A stretch of DNA of 64,000 bases from Thioclava nitratireducens (GTDB lineage: Bacteria; Pseudomonadota; Alphaproteobacteria; Rhodobacterales; Rhodobacteraceae). The translations under genes and the position numbers were made by a program. Below are positions 17,294 to 25,400 of the stretch, one piece after another. The stretch is taken from positions 1,090,501 to 1,154,500 of the forward strand of contig NZ_CP019437.1 in the NCBI RefSeq assembly GCF_001940525.2, read 5' to 3'. The notes beneath the pieces are model-generated. The model saw only the letters and a program-made list of their open reading frames with translations. It did not search any database and was not told the DNA's origin. How positions within the stretch are numbered: position 1 is the first letter of the stretch; every line of letters begins with the position of its first letter.

Positions 17294-18307
17294 ATGTCGA
17301 AACTGGATGGGAACCTGTTTGTGTTGTCCGTACTCATCGTGCTGCTTCTAGCAGTCGGCGGGGCGGCATCCGGCGGCAATTACCTTTCGATCTACAATCT
17401 GCAATCGATGGCGAACCAGGTGCCCGAGATCGGGCTGCTCGCGATCGGCGTGATGCTGGCGATGTGCTCCGGCAACGGTGGGATCGACCTGTCGGGGATC
17501 GCGCTTGCGAACCTCTCGGGCGTGGCCTCGGGGCTTGTAGCGCTGTCGATCTTCCCGGTCGACGAAGCGCCCGTGCTGTTCACTATCACCTTCGCCGGGG
17601 GATGTCTGATCATCGGCGTGCTGGGCGGTGCGCTGAACGGATTTCTGATCTCGCGTTTCGAGATCACGCCGATCCTGTGCACCTTGGGCACGCAGATGGC
17701 CTTCACCGGCGCGGCGGTCGTGTTCTCGGAAGGACGCTCGGTGACGATCGGATCGCCGCCCGCGCTCTACGATCTGGGCAATGGCCTGATCTTCGGAGTG
17801 CCGGCGAGCTTCCTGATCTTCCTCGGCGCTGCTTTGATCCTGGGCGGGGTGCTGCGCTTCACGCCCTACGGGATGAAGCTGATGCTGACCGGAGCCAACC
17901 CGAAGGCGGCGCTGTTCAGCGGCTTCAACCGCGACCGCATCCTGATCACGACCTACGCGCTCTCGGGGCTGATGGCCGGTCTGGCGGGGGTCATCATCGC
18001 AGCGCGGAACATCAACGTGAAATGGGACTACGGCACCTCTTATCTGCTGATCGCGATCCTTGTCGCGGTGATGGCGGGGGTGCGGCCCGAGGGCGGCTAT
18101 GGGCGCATCGTGAATGTCGTGCTTTCGGCGATCACGCTGCAGCTTCTGTCGAGCCTGCTGAACTTCGTCGGGTTCTCGAATTTCGTGCGGGATTTCGCCT
18201 GGGGCGCGCTGCTGCTGTGCTTCCTCGCGGTCAACCGCTTCGAGTTGGTCGACCAGGTCATCACACGCTTTTCGCTGGGGCGCGCGGCGCGCGCTCCGAA
18301 ACACTGA
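17294..18307 (+). CDS. Ribose-type ABC transporter permease 1 (second importer)
   Basis: A 337-aa RbsC-like inner-membrane permease. It has an N-terminal helix, the GNGGIDLSGIALANL motif near 57-71 that matches the family GGIDLS block, and about nine further hydrophobic segments. It is the first gene of the second importer operon, after GGGGAGGAG. The second permease of the system is encoded at 20998, so the membrane channel is probably a heterodimer, unlike the first importer with one permease gene. The C-terminal Arg-rich tail (RFSLGRAARAPKH) is cytoplasmic by the positive-inside rule. Confidence 0.9.
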   Translation: MSKLDGNLFVLSVLIVLLLAVGGAASGGNYLSIYNLQSMANQVPEIGLLAIGVMLAMCSGNGGIDLSGIALANLSGVASGLVALSIFPVDEAPVLFTITFAGGCLIIGVLGGALNGFLISRFEITPILCTLGTQMAFTGAAVVFSEGRSVTIGSPPALYDLGNGLIFGVPASFLIFLGAALILGGVLRFTPYGMKLMLTGANPKAALFSGFNRDRILITTYALSGLMAGLAGVIIAARNINVKWDYGTSYLLIAILVAVMAGVRPEGGYGRIVNVVLSAITLQLLSSLLNFVGFSNFVRDFAWGALLLCFLAVNRFELVDQVITRFSLGRAARAPKH

Positions 18308-18339
18308 GCCGAAGAATGTAATCCAGGGAGGAGATCATC

Positions 18340-19347
18340 ATGGCATTCAAAGGACTGAAAATCGGCCTGTTGGCCGCGACCACGGCGGCAATGCTGGCTG
18401 GCGCACAAGGGGTCGCAGCGCAGGAAGGCAAGTCGATCACCACGGTCGTCAAGATCAGCGGTATCCCGTGGTTCGACCGGATGAAAACCGGTGTCGAGAA
18501 GTACGCGCAGGAACATCCCGACATGAAGATCGAGCAGGTCGGCCCCGCCACGGCGGATTCCGCCCAGCAGCTGCAGATCGTGCAGGATCTCGTCGCGCGC
18601 GGCGTCGATGCGCTGGCCGTCGTGCCGATGGATCCGGCGATCCTCGAAGGCGTGCTCAAGCGCGCGATGGATCGCGGCATCGTCGTCGTGACCCACGAGG
18701 CTGACAACCAGAAGAACACCATGGCCGATGTCGAAGCCTTCGATAACGCGGAATATGGTGCGGCGCTGAACGAGCGTCTGGCCAAGTGCATGGGCGGCAA
18801 GGGCAAGTGGACGACCTTCGTCGGCTCGCTGGGCAGCCGCACCCACATGCAGTGGGTCGGCGCGGGCGAGGAGAACGCGAAGAAATACCCGGATATGGAA
18901 CTCGTCGATCCGAACAACGAAAGCTTCGACGACGCCCAGGGCACCTACGAGAAAGCCAAGGAAATCCTGCGCAAGCACCCGGATATCAAGGGCTTCCAGA
19001 CTTCGGCGGGCAATGATGTGCTCGGCGTCGGTCGCGCGATCGAAGAAGCCGGTCTGGCCGGCAAGGTCTGTCTTGTGGGCACCGGTCTGCCGAACCCCTC
19101 GGCGGCCTATCTCGACAGCGGGGCGATCACCGCGATCGGTTTCTGGGATCCGCAGAAGGCCGGTATGGCGATGAACTCGCTGGCCACCAAGATCCTCGCG
19201 GGTGAAGAGATCACCGACGGCATGGATCTGGGTGTCGACGGCTACCACAGTGTCAGCGTGCGCCCCGGTGCCGGTGACGGCGTGCTCGTCGTGGGTAACG
19301 GCATGGTTCTCGTCGACAAGGATACCTACAAAGAGACCCTTTTCTAA
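18340..19347 (+). CDS. Sugar ABC transporter substrate-binding protein (second importer)
   Basis: A 335-aa periplasmic RbsB-type binding protein. The signal peptide MAFKGLKIGLLAATTAAMLAG is followed by probable cleavage near AAQEG (residue 28). The mature protein carries VVKISGIPWFDRMKTG and QIVQDLVARGVDALAVVPMDP, and SLGSRTHMQWVGAGEENA for ligand/hinge contacts. AI-2 (LsrB-like) and rhamnose (RhaS-like) binding proteins share this general layout. The ligand is not evident. A hairpin at 19365-19387 follows the stop codon. Confidence 0.92.
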   Translation: MAFKGLKIGLLAATTAAMLAGAQGVAAQEGKSITTVVKISGIPWFDRMKTGVEKYAQEHPDMKIEQVGPATADSAQQLQIVQDLVARGVDALAVVPMDPAILEGVLKRAMDRGIVVVTHEADNQKNTMADVEAFDNAEYGAALNERLAKCMGGKGKWTTFVGSLGSRTHMQWVGAGEENAKKYPDMELVDPNNESFDDAQGTYEKAKEILRKHPDIKGFQTSAGNDVLGVGRAIEEAGLAGKVCLVGTGLPNPSAAYLDSGAITAIGFWDPQKAGMAMNSLATKILAGEEITDGMDLGVDGYHSVSVRPGAGDGVLVVGNGMVLVDKDTYKETLF

Positions 19348-19364
19348 GACGTGAAAAAATCGGT

Positions 19365-19387
19365 CGGCCGGGGGTCAGCCCCGGCCG
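19365..19387 (+). terminator. Intercistronic hairpin after second binding-protein gene
   Basis: Stem CGGCCGGGG / CCCCGGCCG with a 5-nt loop, followed by GCTTTCG. As in the first importer, it lies between the binding-protein and ATPase genes and probably sets differential expression by partial termination or 3'-end protection. Confidence 0.7.
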
Positions 19388-19468
19388 GCTTTCGAACCGC
19401 CCGTGCCTAGGCTGGAGGAGCTGCGGCGCATGGGACGGAAAAGACCGGTGTTCAGGGGGAGCAATCAG

Positions 19469-20998
19469 ATGTCAGACGGACATTTTCTGGAGCTGCGCGG
19501 CATCCACAAACGCTTTGGCGGTGTTCACGCGCTGCGCGGCGTCGACGTAACGATCGACACTGGTGTCGCCTATCACCTGCTGGGCGAGAATGGCTGCGGC
19601 AAGAGCACCTTCATCAAGATTATTTCGGGCGCCCATGCGCCCAGCGAGGGAGAGATCGTGCTCGATGGGCAGGCGCATAGCGAGCTGTCGCCGATCCAGT
19701 CGCTCGAAGCGGGGATCGAGACGGTCTATCAGGACCTCTCCCTGCTGCCGAACCTCTCCGTCGTGGAAAATGTCGCGCTTGGCGACCAACTGGTGAGCGG
19801 CAACGGGCGCCTGATGCGGCTGCTGAACCGCCGCCGTCTGCGCGAAACGGCCCGCGAGGCAATCCGTAATGTCGGGCTGGAGCCGACGGCGAAACTCCTT
19901 AACACAATGGTCGGGGATCTGCCGCTTGCGATCCGGCAGCGCGTCGCCATCGCGCGGGCCATCGCCGCCGACGCGCGGCTGGTTATCATGGACGAGCCGA
20001 CCACTTCGCTCACCCGGCACGAGGTCGACGCGCTGATCGAACTGGTCGGCAAATTGCTCGAACGCGACGTGGCGGTGCTGTTCGTGACCCACAAACTGGA
20101 GGAGTGCTACCGCATCGGCGGGCAAGCGATCATCTTCCGCGATGGCGAGTGTATCTCGCAGGGCCCAATCGCGGACTATTCCCGCGCCGAGCTTTCGCAT
20201 CTGATGACCGGGCGCGAACTGGACACGATGCGCTACCGCAATGGCACGCCGCGGGCCGAAGAGGTGCTGCGCGTCGAGGGGGCGAGCTCCGGCGCGGACT
20301 TCGAGGATGTCGCCTTCTCGCTGAAGGCGGGCGAGGTGCTTGGCATCACCGGTCTCTCGGATTCCGGTCGCAACGAGGTCGCGCTCGCGCTGGCCGGCCA
20401 TCAATCGCTGAGCTCCGGTCATATCGAGATTTCCGGCGCGCAGGTGCATCTCGACTCCCCCGCGGACGCGATTGCACGCGGCATCGGCTATGTCCCCGAG
20501 GACCGCCTCTCCGAAGGGCTGTTCCTGCAGAAGTCGATCTACCAGAACGAGGTGACGCTGATCCTCGACCGGCTGCGTGGGCGCGGGGGCATCGTCGACA
20601 AGCGCAAGGGGCGCGAGGCGGCGAGCAAGATTTCCGAGGCGATGAACCTCAATACCGGCAATATCGACCTGCCGGTCTCGGCGCTCTCGGGCGGCAACCA
20701 GCAGCGCGTGCTGATCGGCCGGTGGCTCAGCATCGAGCCGAAATTGCTGGTGCTTCATGGCCCGACCGTCGGCGTCGATGTCGGGTCGAAGGACACGATC
20801 TACCGCGCGATCCAGGCGATGGCGGAGCGCGGGATCGGGCTGATCATCGTCTCCGACGACCTGCCGGAACTGCTGCAGAACTGCGACCGGATCCTCGTGA
20901 TGAATCGCGGTCGCCTCGTCGATGAACTCGACGCCGCGACCACCGACGAGAACCGTATTTACCAATCGATGCTTGGCTCGGCGAACGAGGCTGCCTGA
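19469..20998 (+). CDS. Ribose-type ABC transporter ATPase (second importer)
   Basis: A 509-aa double ATPase of the RbsA/MglA type. The first domain has Walker A GENGCGKST, Walker B VIMDEPTTS and a weak signature (LPLAIRQRVAIARA) with no LSGGQ. The second has degenerate P-loop GLSDSGRNE, signature LSGGNQQRVLIGRW, and a Walker B where the catalytic DEP is replaced: LLVLHGPTVGVDVG. The loss of Asp-Glu there suggests this site is non-hydrolytic. ATG at 19469 (GGGGAG upstream) is preferred to 19403. Stop overlaps the permease start as TGATG. Confidence 0.92.
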   Translation: MSDGHFLELRGIHKRFGGVHALRGVDVTIDTGVAYHLLGENGCGKSTFIKIISGAHAPSEGEIVLDGQAHSELSPIQSLEAGIETVYQDLSLLPNLSVVENVALGDQLVSGNGRLMRLLNRRRLRETAREAIRNVGLEPTAKLLNTMVGDLPLAIRQRVAIARAIAADARLVIMDEPTTSLTRHEVDALIELVGKLLERDVAVLFVTHKLEECYRIGGQAIIFRDGECISQGPIADYSRAELSHLMTGRELDTMRYRNGTPRAEEVLRVEGASSGADFEDVAFSLKAGEVLGITGLSDSGRNEVALALAGHQSLSSGHIEISGAQVHLDSPADAIARGIGYVPEDRLSEGLFLQKSIYQNEVTLILDRLRGRGGIVDKRKGREAASKISEAMNLNTGNIDLPVSALSGGNQQRVLIGRWLSIEPKLLVLHGPTVGVDVGSKDTIYRAIQAMAERGIGLIIVSDDLPELLQNCDRILVMNRGRLVDELDAATTDENRIYQSMLGSANEAA

Positions 20999-22053
20999 TG
21001 ACCATGGTGCAAGAGATGAATGACCGATCAACGCCCAAACGTCCCGAGGACAAACTGACGATTTGGGAGACCCTGCGACGTCGCCCCGAGATGGTGACGC
21101 TGACCATCCTCGTCGTGATCTGCGTGGCGGTGTCGATCATCAACCCCAACTTTCTGCAGCCGGGCTCGCTCATCGATATGGGCCGCGCGAGCGTGGTGAC
21201 CGGGCTCTTCGCGCTCGGTGTCTTCGCCATTCTCGCGGCAGGGGGCATCGACGTCTCCTTCACCGCGATCGCGGCGCTGACAATGTATTCGCTTACGAAA
21301 TTCGTGATCACCGTGGCGCCCGATCTGCCGATGGCGGCGATCATCGCGATTGCAGTTGTGGCCGGTGCGCTTCTGGGCGCGGTGAACGGCCTTCTGGTTC
21401 ACGGGCTGCGCGTGCCTTCGCTGATCGTCACGATCGGCACGCAATACCTGTTCCGCGGTATCCTGCTGGCCTTCGTGGGTACGGTTTGGCTGATGGAGCT
21501 TCCGCCGCAGATGACCGCCTTCGGGAAGGCCGCGCTCTACCAGTTTCAGGGCGCCAATGGCGTGACCGTCGATCTGCCCGCCTATTTCCTGATCTTCCCG
21601 GTCGTCGTCGGGCTGGCCTGGTTCCTGTTTGACCGCACGCTGATGGGGCGGGCGATCTTTGCTACCGGCGGCAACCCGGAGGTCGCGGCGCGGCTCGGCT
21701 ATGGCCAGCGCGTGGTGCATGTCTTCGTCTTCGCCTTCGCGGGGGCGCTCGCAGGTCTCGCAGGCATCATCCATGTCAGCGCGACCCGCATGGCCAACCC
21801 GTTCGATCTGGTCGGCACCGAGATCGAGGTGATCGCCGCCGTCGTTCTCGGCGGGGCGCGGATCACCGGCGGCACGGGCTCGGTGCTGGGCACGGTGGCC
21901 GGTGTTCTCCTGATCACCGTGGTCAGCAACACGCTGGTTCTGGTGGGTATCCCCAGCACCTGGCAGCGCCTTGTCGTGGGCGCGTTCATCCTTCTCGCAG
22001 CGGCCTTCTTCGTGCGCCGCAAGCAAAAACCCAAGCAACGCAAAGCAGAGTGA
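20998..22053 (+). CDS. Ribose-type ABC transporter permease 2 (second importer)
   Basis: A 351-aa RbsC-like permease. The family motif ILAAGGIDVSFTAIAAL is at about residues 77-93, and the late conserved block VIAAVVLGGARITGGTGSVLG is near 277. Hydrophobic helices occupy most of the protein, with a basic C-terminus (RRKQKPKQRKAE). Its ATG overlaps the ATPase stop, showing translational coupling. A second ATG at 21004 is an alternative start. The dhaK-like gene follows after 4 nt. Confidence 0.9.
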   Translation: MTMVQEMNDRSTPKRPEDKLTIWETLRRRPEMVTLTILVVICVAVSIINPNFLQPGSLIDMGRASVVTGLFALGVFAILAAGGIDVSFTAIAALTMYSLTKFVITVAPDLPMAAIIAIAVVAGALLGAVNGLLVHGLRVPSLIVTIGTQYLFRGILLAFVGTVWLMELPPQMTAFGKAALYQFQGANGVTVDLPAYFLIFPVVVGLAWFLFDRTLMGRAIFATGGNPEVAARLGYGQRVVHVFVFAFAGALAGLAGIIHVSATRMANPFDLVGTEIEVIAAVVLGGARITGGTGSVLGTVAGVLLITVVSNTLVLVGIPSTWQRLVVGAFILLAAAFFVRRKQKPKQRKAE

Positions 22054-22057
22054 TCCG

Positions 22058-23059
22058 ATGAAGAAGTTTCTCAACAAACCCGAAGATTTCGTCGAAGAGA
22101 TGCTGGAGGGGATTTACGCCGCCCATCCGGAAGTGACCCATGTCGCGGACGATCTGCATTGCTTCGTGACGGCGAACCCGGTCCCGGGCAAGGTTGGGAT
22201 CGTGACGGGGGGCGGCTCCGGCCACCTGCCGCTGTTCCTCGGCTATGTCGGCGACGGGATGCTCGACGGTGCGGGTGTCGGCGGCGTGTTCCAGTCGCCC
22301 AGCTCGGACCAGATCCTCGAAGTGACAAAGCATGTCGATCAGGGGGCAGGGGTTCTCTATCTCTACGGCAATTACAGCGGCGACATCATGAACTTCGACC
22401 TCGCCGGGGAACTGGCCGAGGTCGACGATATCGAAACCGCCACCGTGGTCGGCAATGACGATGTGGCCTCCTCCAAGCCGGGCGAGGAACACAAGCGCCG
22501 CGGCGTCGCCGGGATCGTCTTCCTCTACAAGGTCGCGGGAGCCGCCGCCGCCGAGATGAAGCCGCTCTCCGAGGTCGTCCGTCTGACCGAGAAGGCGAAG
22601 GCGCGCACCCGCACAATGGGCGTGGCGCTGACGCCCTGTATCGTTCCCGAGGTCGGCAAGCCCAGCTTCACGCTCGGCGAAGACGAGATGGAAATCGGCA
22701 TGGGCATCCATGGCGAGCCGGGGATCACCCGCAAGACGCTCGAGCCCGCAGATGCCGTCGTGGACGAAATGATGGAGCGCATCTTCGCCGAGCAGGACTA
22801 CGCGGCAGGCGATGAGGTTGCGATCATCGTCAACGGGCTGGGCGCGACGCCGATGGAAGAGCTCTACATCTTCTACCGCCGCATCTCGCAGCTGTTCGCA
22901 GAGCGCAACGTGACCATCGCGCAGGTCTGGATCGGTGAATTCGCGACCTCGATGGAGATGGCGGGCGCCTCGATCTCGGTCCTGCATCTCGATGACGAGC
23001 TGAAGCCGCTCATCGAACGCAGCGCGACGACGCCGTTCTTCAAACATATCGCGAAGTGA
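22058..23059 (+). CDS. DhaK-type dihydroxyacetone/ketotetrose kinase subunit
   Basis: A 333-aa DhaK-family protein, full length for the isolated K subunit. GIVTGGGSGHLPLFLGYVG (about 47-65) is the conserved Gly-rich block, and the covalent-substrate His lies in GMGIHGEPG near 215. K subunits bind dihydroxyacetone (or erythrulose-like ketoses) as a hemiaminal on this His. ATG at 22058 is used; the frame continues into the previous gene. It is followed by a DhaL-like gene, but no DhaM or PTS gene is in the window, so the phosphate donor is probably ATP. Context suggests a sugar such as erythrulose rather than glycerol metabolism. Confidence 0.88.
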   Translation: MKKFLNKPEDFVEEMLEGIYAAHPEVTHVADDLHCFVTANPVPGKVGIVTGGGSGHLPLFLGYVGDGMLDGAGVGGVFQSPSSDQILEVTKHVDQGAGVLYLYGNYSGDIMNFDLAGELAEVDDIETATVVGNDDVASSKPGEEHKRRGVAGIVFLYKVAGAAAAEMKPLSEVVRLTEKAKARTRTMGVALTPCIVPEVGKPSFTLGEDEMEIGMGIHGEPGITRKTLEPADAVVDEMMERIFAEQDYAAGDEVAIIVNGLGATPMEELYIFYRRISQLFAERNVTIAQVWIGEFATSMEMAGASISVLHLDDELKPLIERSATTPFFKHIAK

Positions 23060-23067
23060 GGGCTGCC

Positions 23068-23700
23068 ATGACGATGAATGCAAGTGCGCTGCCCGGTCTG
23101 TTTAACCGCTATCGGGATCGGTTCGCCGCCGAGAAACAGGCCCTGATCGAGCTCGACGGCAAGGTCGGCGACAGCGATCTGGGTCTGACCATGGCGAAGG
23201 GTTTCGCCGCCGCAGCGGCCGCCCTTGAGGAAAAGGCGCCCGAGACGCTGGCAGACGGGATGAAGACCGCGGGCGCCGCGATCGCGAAAGCCGCGCCCTC
23301 GACCATGGGCACGCTGATGGCAACGGGTTTCCTGCGCGGAGCGAAGGCACTCGACGGTGCGGAAGTGATGGACACCGCCGCGCTGGCCGATTTCTGGGCT
23401 GCCTTCCGCGACGGGATCGCGCAGCGCGGCAAGGCGCAGCTGGGTGACAAGACCGTACTCGACGTGCTGCACCCGGTCGCCGAGACCATCGCCGCGCAGG
23501 CGCAGGCGGGCGCATCGCCCGCCGAGGCATCACACGCAGCAGCCCAAGCTGCGAAAGAGGCGCTGGAGGCGACCAAGGAGATGGAAGCCCAGCACGGCAA
23601 GGCTGCCGCGTTCGGCGAGAAATCCAAGGGAATTCAGGACGCGGGCGGCACCGTCGCGTGCATCCTCATCGAAGAGACAAGCGCTGCCTTGGGCGCGTAG
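23068..23700 (+). CDS. DhaL-type kinase subunit (ADP-binding)
   Basis: A 210-aa DhaL-like protein, normal size for the L subunit. The Mg/nucleotide-binding motif reads VGDSDLGLTM (about residues 27-36) where classical DhaL has GDGDHG. The Asp residues are kept and the His is Leu. Further conserved blocks are AAPSTMGTLMATGF and KTVLDVLHPVAE. The C-terminal quarter is Ala-rich helix. ATG at 23068 is chosen; a GTG at 23056 overlaps the dhaK end. It should donate phosphate to the ketose bound by the DhaK partner. Confidence 0.85.
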   Translation: MTMNASALPGLFNRYRDRFAAEKQALIELDGKVGDSDLGLTMAKGFAAAAAALEEKAPETLADGMKTAGAAIAKAAPSTMGTLMATGFLRGAKALDGAEVMDTAALADFWAAFRDGIAQRGKAQLGDKTVLDVLHPVAETIAAQAQAGASPAEASHAAAQAAKEALEATKEMEAQHGKAAAFGEKSKGIQDAGGTVACILIEETSAALGA

Positions 23701-23709
23701 GAGAGGGAC

Positions 23710-24750
23710 ATGCACTACAATACGCTGGGACGGAGCGGGCTGAAGGTTTCGGCCCTCGCGATGGGCACTTTCACCTTCGGCGGCGAAGGTCCCTTCGCGA
23801 TGGTCGGCAGTCAGGGCGTGGCCGAGGCCCGCGACCTGTTCGATTGCGTGATCGACCACGGTGTGAACCTGATCGACACGGCGAACATGTATTCCACCGG
23901 CACCGCCGAAGAGATCGTGGGCGAGGCGCTGGAAGGCCGCCGTGACAAGGTGCTGATCTCGTCGAAAGCTCGCATGCCGATCGATGACGGCCCCAATGGC
24001 GAGGGCGCGAGCCGCTGGCACCTGATCCGCGAATGTGAGCGCAGCCTGAAACGTCTGCGCACCGATCACATCGACATCTATCATATCCACGAATGGGACG
24101 GCCAAACCCCCGTCGAGGAAACGCTCGAAGCCCTGCAAACGCTGATCGACCAGGGTAAGATCCGCTATGCGGGCTGCTCGAACTATACCGGCTGGCAGGT
24201 CATGAAATCGCTGATGGCCTCGGAGAAGCCGGGTCGGGCGCGGTTCGTCACCCAGCAGATCCACTACACGCTCGAGGCGCGCGAGGCGGAATACGAGCTT
24301 TTGCCGATCGCGGTCGATCAGGGCGTCGGCGCGACCGTCTGGAGCCCGCTTGCGGCGGGGCTGCTGTCGGGCAAACACACCCGCGACAATCCGGTGGCCG
24401 AGGGGAGCCGTCAGGCGAAGGGTTGGACCGAACCGCCGATCCGCGATCAGGAGCGGCTCTGGAAGATCGTCGATGTGCTCAGCGAATTGGGCGAGGCGCA
24501 TGGCGTCGAGGCGGCGCAGATCGCGCTGGCATGGCTGCTCACCCGTCCCGGCGTTGCCTCGCTGGTGGTCGGCGGTAGCACGGTGGCGCAGTTCGAGCGC
24601 AACTTCCGCGCGCTCGACGTCAAGCTCTCCACCGAAGATCTCGCCCGCCTCGACGAGGTCAGCCGCCCGCCGCTGATCTACCCGCTGTGGCATCAGGAAC
24701 AATTCGCCAAGCCGCGCTTCGGCCCGGCGGACGGGATCGTGACGGGCTAA
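23710..24750 (+). CDS. Aldo/keto reductase (second copy)
   Basis: A 346-aa aldo/keto reductase, close paralogue of the product of 6111-7166. MHYNTLGRSGLKVS, the catalytic IDTANMYSTG, IDIYHIHEWDG and YTLEAREAEYELLPI are shared blocks. It is the last gene of the second importer operon, after dhaK and dhaL, and has GGAGAGG before the ATG. It presumably interconverts an imported sugar/polyol and its carbonyl form. NADPH preference cannot be judged. A convergent hairpin terminator follows. Confidence 0.88.
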   Translation: MHYNTLGRSGLKVSALAMGTFTFGGEGPFAMVGSQGVAEARDLFDCVIDHGVNLIDTANMYSTGTAEEIVGEALEGRRDKVLISSKARMPIDDGPNGEGASRWHLIRECERSLKRLRTDHIDIYHIHEWDGQTPVEETLEALQTLIDQGKIRYAGCSNYTGWQVMKSLMASEKPGRARFVTQQIHYTLEAREAEYELLPIAVDQGVGATVWSPLAAGLLSGKHTRDNPVAEGSRQAKGWTEPPIRDQERLWKIVDVLSELGEAHGVEAAQIALAWLLTRPGVASLVVGGSTVAQFERNFRALDVKLSTEDLARLDEVSRPPLIYPLWHQEQFAKPRFGPADGIVTG

Positions 24751-24779
24751 TCGAGCCCGGCGGGATCAACTTAAGCTAT

Positions 24780-24814
24780 CGCGCGGCACGGGCGAACTCG
24801 TTTCGTGCCGCGCG
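24780..24814. terminator. Convergent hairpin terminator
   Basis: Perfect 11-bp stem CGCGCGGCACG / CGTGCCGCGCG with a 13-nt loop, between the aldo/keto reductase gene and the end of the convergent LuxR-like gene at 24821. Confidence 0.7.
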
Positions 24815-24820
24815 AAGACC

Positions 24821-25291
24821 TCAGGGGTGCAGTTCGGCCCGGAGGCGCTTCAACTCTTCCGCAGGCATAAGTTCCACGCCCTTCGTCATGTCGCGCAATT
24901 GCTTGAGGAGTGCGTGCGCTTCCTCGACTTCGGCCTGTTCGATCCTTCGCGAAGGATGGGCGAAGAAACCGGCGGACCGGGTCTCGTCGCCGACAGCGAC
25001 GGCCTTCCCATAGCGCAGTCCGAACTCGGCCGCCTGACCGAACACGTTGCTCTCGTCCTGCTCCGCGAGTTCGGACCAATCGCAAATGCCTGTATGCGTC
25101 ATGGCCCATCTGACCGTCGGATCCCGGAACACGAGACCGTTCGCAGTATAGAAATCGATCCATTCCTGTGGATATGTCTGGTATAGGAGTGTAGGGTTTG
25201 CAAAGCGCACATGCAGCCCTAAGGCGAATTTCCAGTCTGATATTGCACTCATAAGTTGCAATTTCCGGCGCAATGTACGCACATCGATCAT
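24821..25291 (-). CDS. LuxR-type autoinducer-binding protein without HTH
   Basis: A 156-aa protein consisting only of an acyl-homoserine-lactone-binding domain (Autoind_bind). The ligand-cavity pattern of TraR/LuxR is intact: W-x3-Y in EWIDFY (TraR W57/Y61), DP nine residues later in FRDPTV (D70/P71) and Trp 15 residues after that Asp in ICDW (W85). It ends in a charged helix with no LuxR HTH. Homologues of this layout can act as dominant inhibitors or ligand sinks, as TrlR does for TraR; that is inference. Divergent from a full-length LuxR-type gene, with no luxI-type synthase in the window. AAGGG precedes the ATG. Confidence 0.85.
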   Translation of the reverse strand: MIDVRTLRRKLQLMSAISDWKFALGLHVRFANPTLLYQTYPQEWIDFYTANGLVFRDPTVRWAMTHTGICDWSELAEQDESNVFGQAAEFGLRYGKAVAVGDETRSAGFFAHPSRRIEQAEVEEAHALLKQLRDMTKGVELMPAEELKRLRAELHP

Positions 25292-25400
25292 GCAGCTACC
25301 CTTGTAGTATGTTCAGTGAATCCCTCGACCAACGCATTGCGGAACTATCTTGGTCCAACCGAGCCGCACTTCCGTAGTGACTATTGAGCACTCGGACAGA

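Noticed and set aside
25296..25307. CTAC-CCTT-GTAG inverted repeat as a lux box
   Set aside because: Only 4-bp arms, and it overlaps the ribosome-binding site of the HTH-less LuxR gene; no resemblance to a 20-bp lux box.
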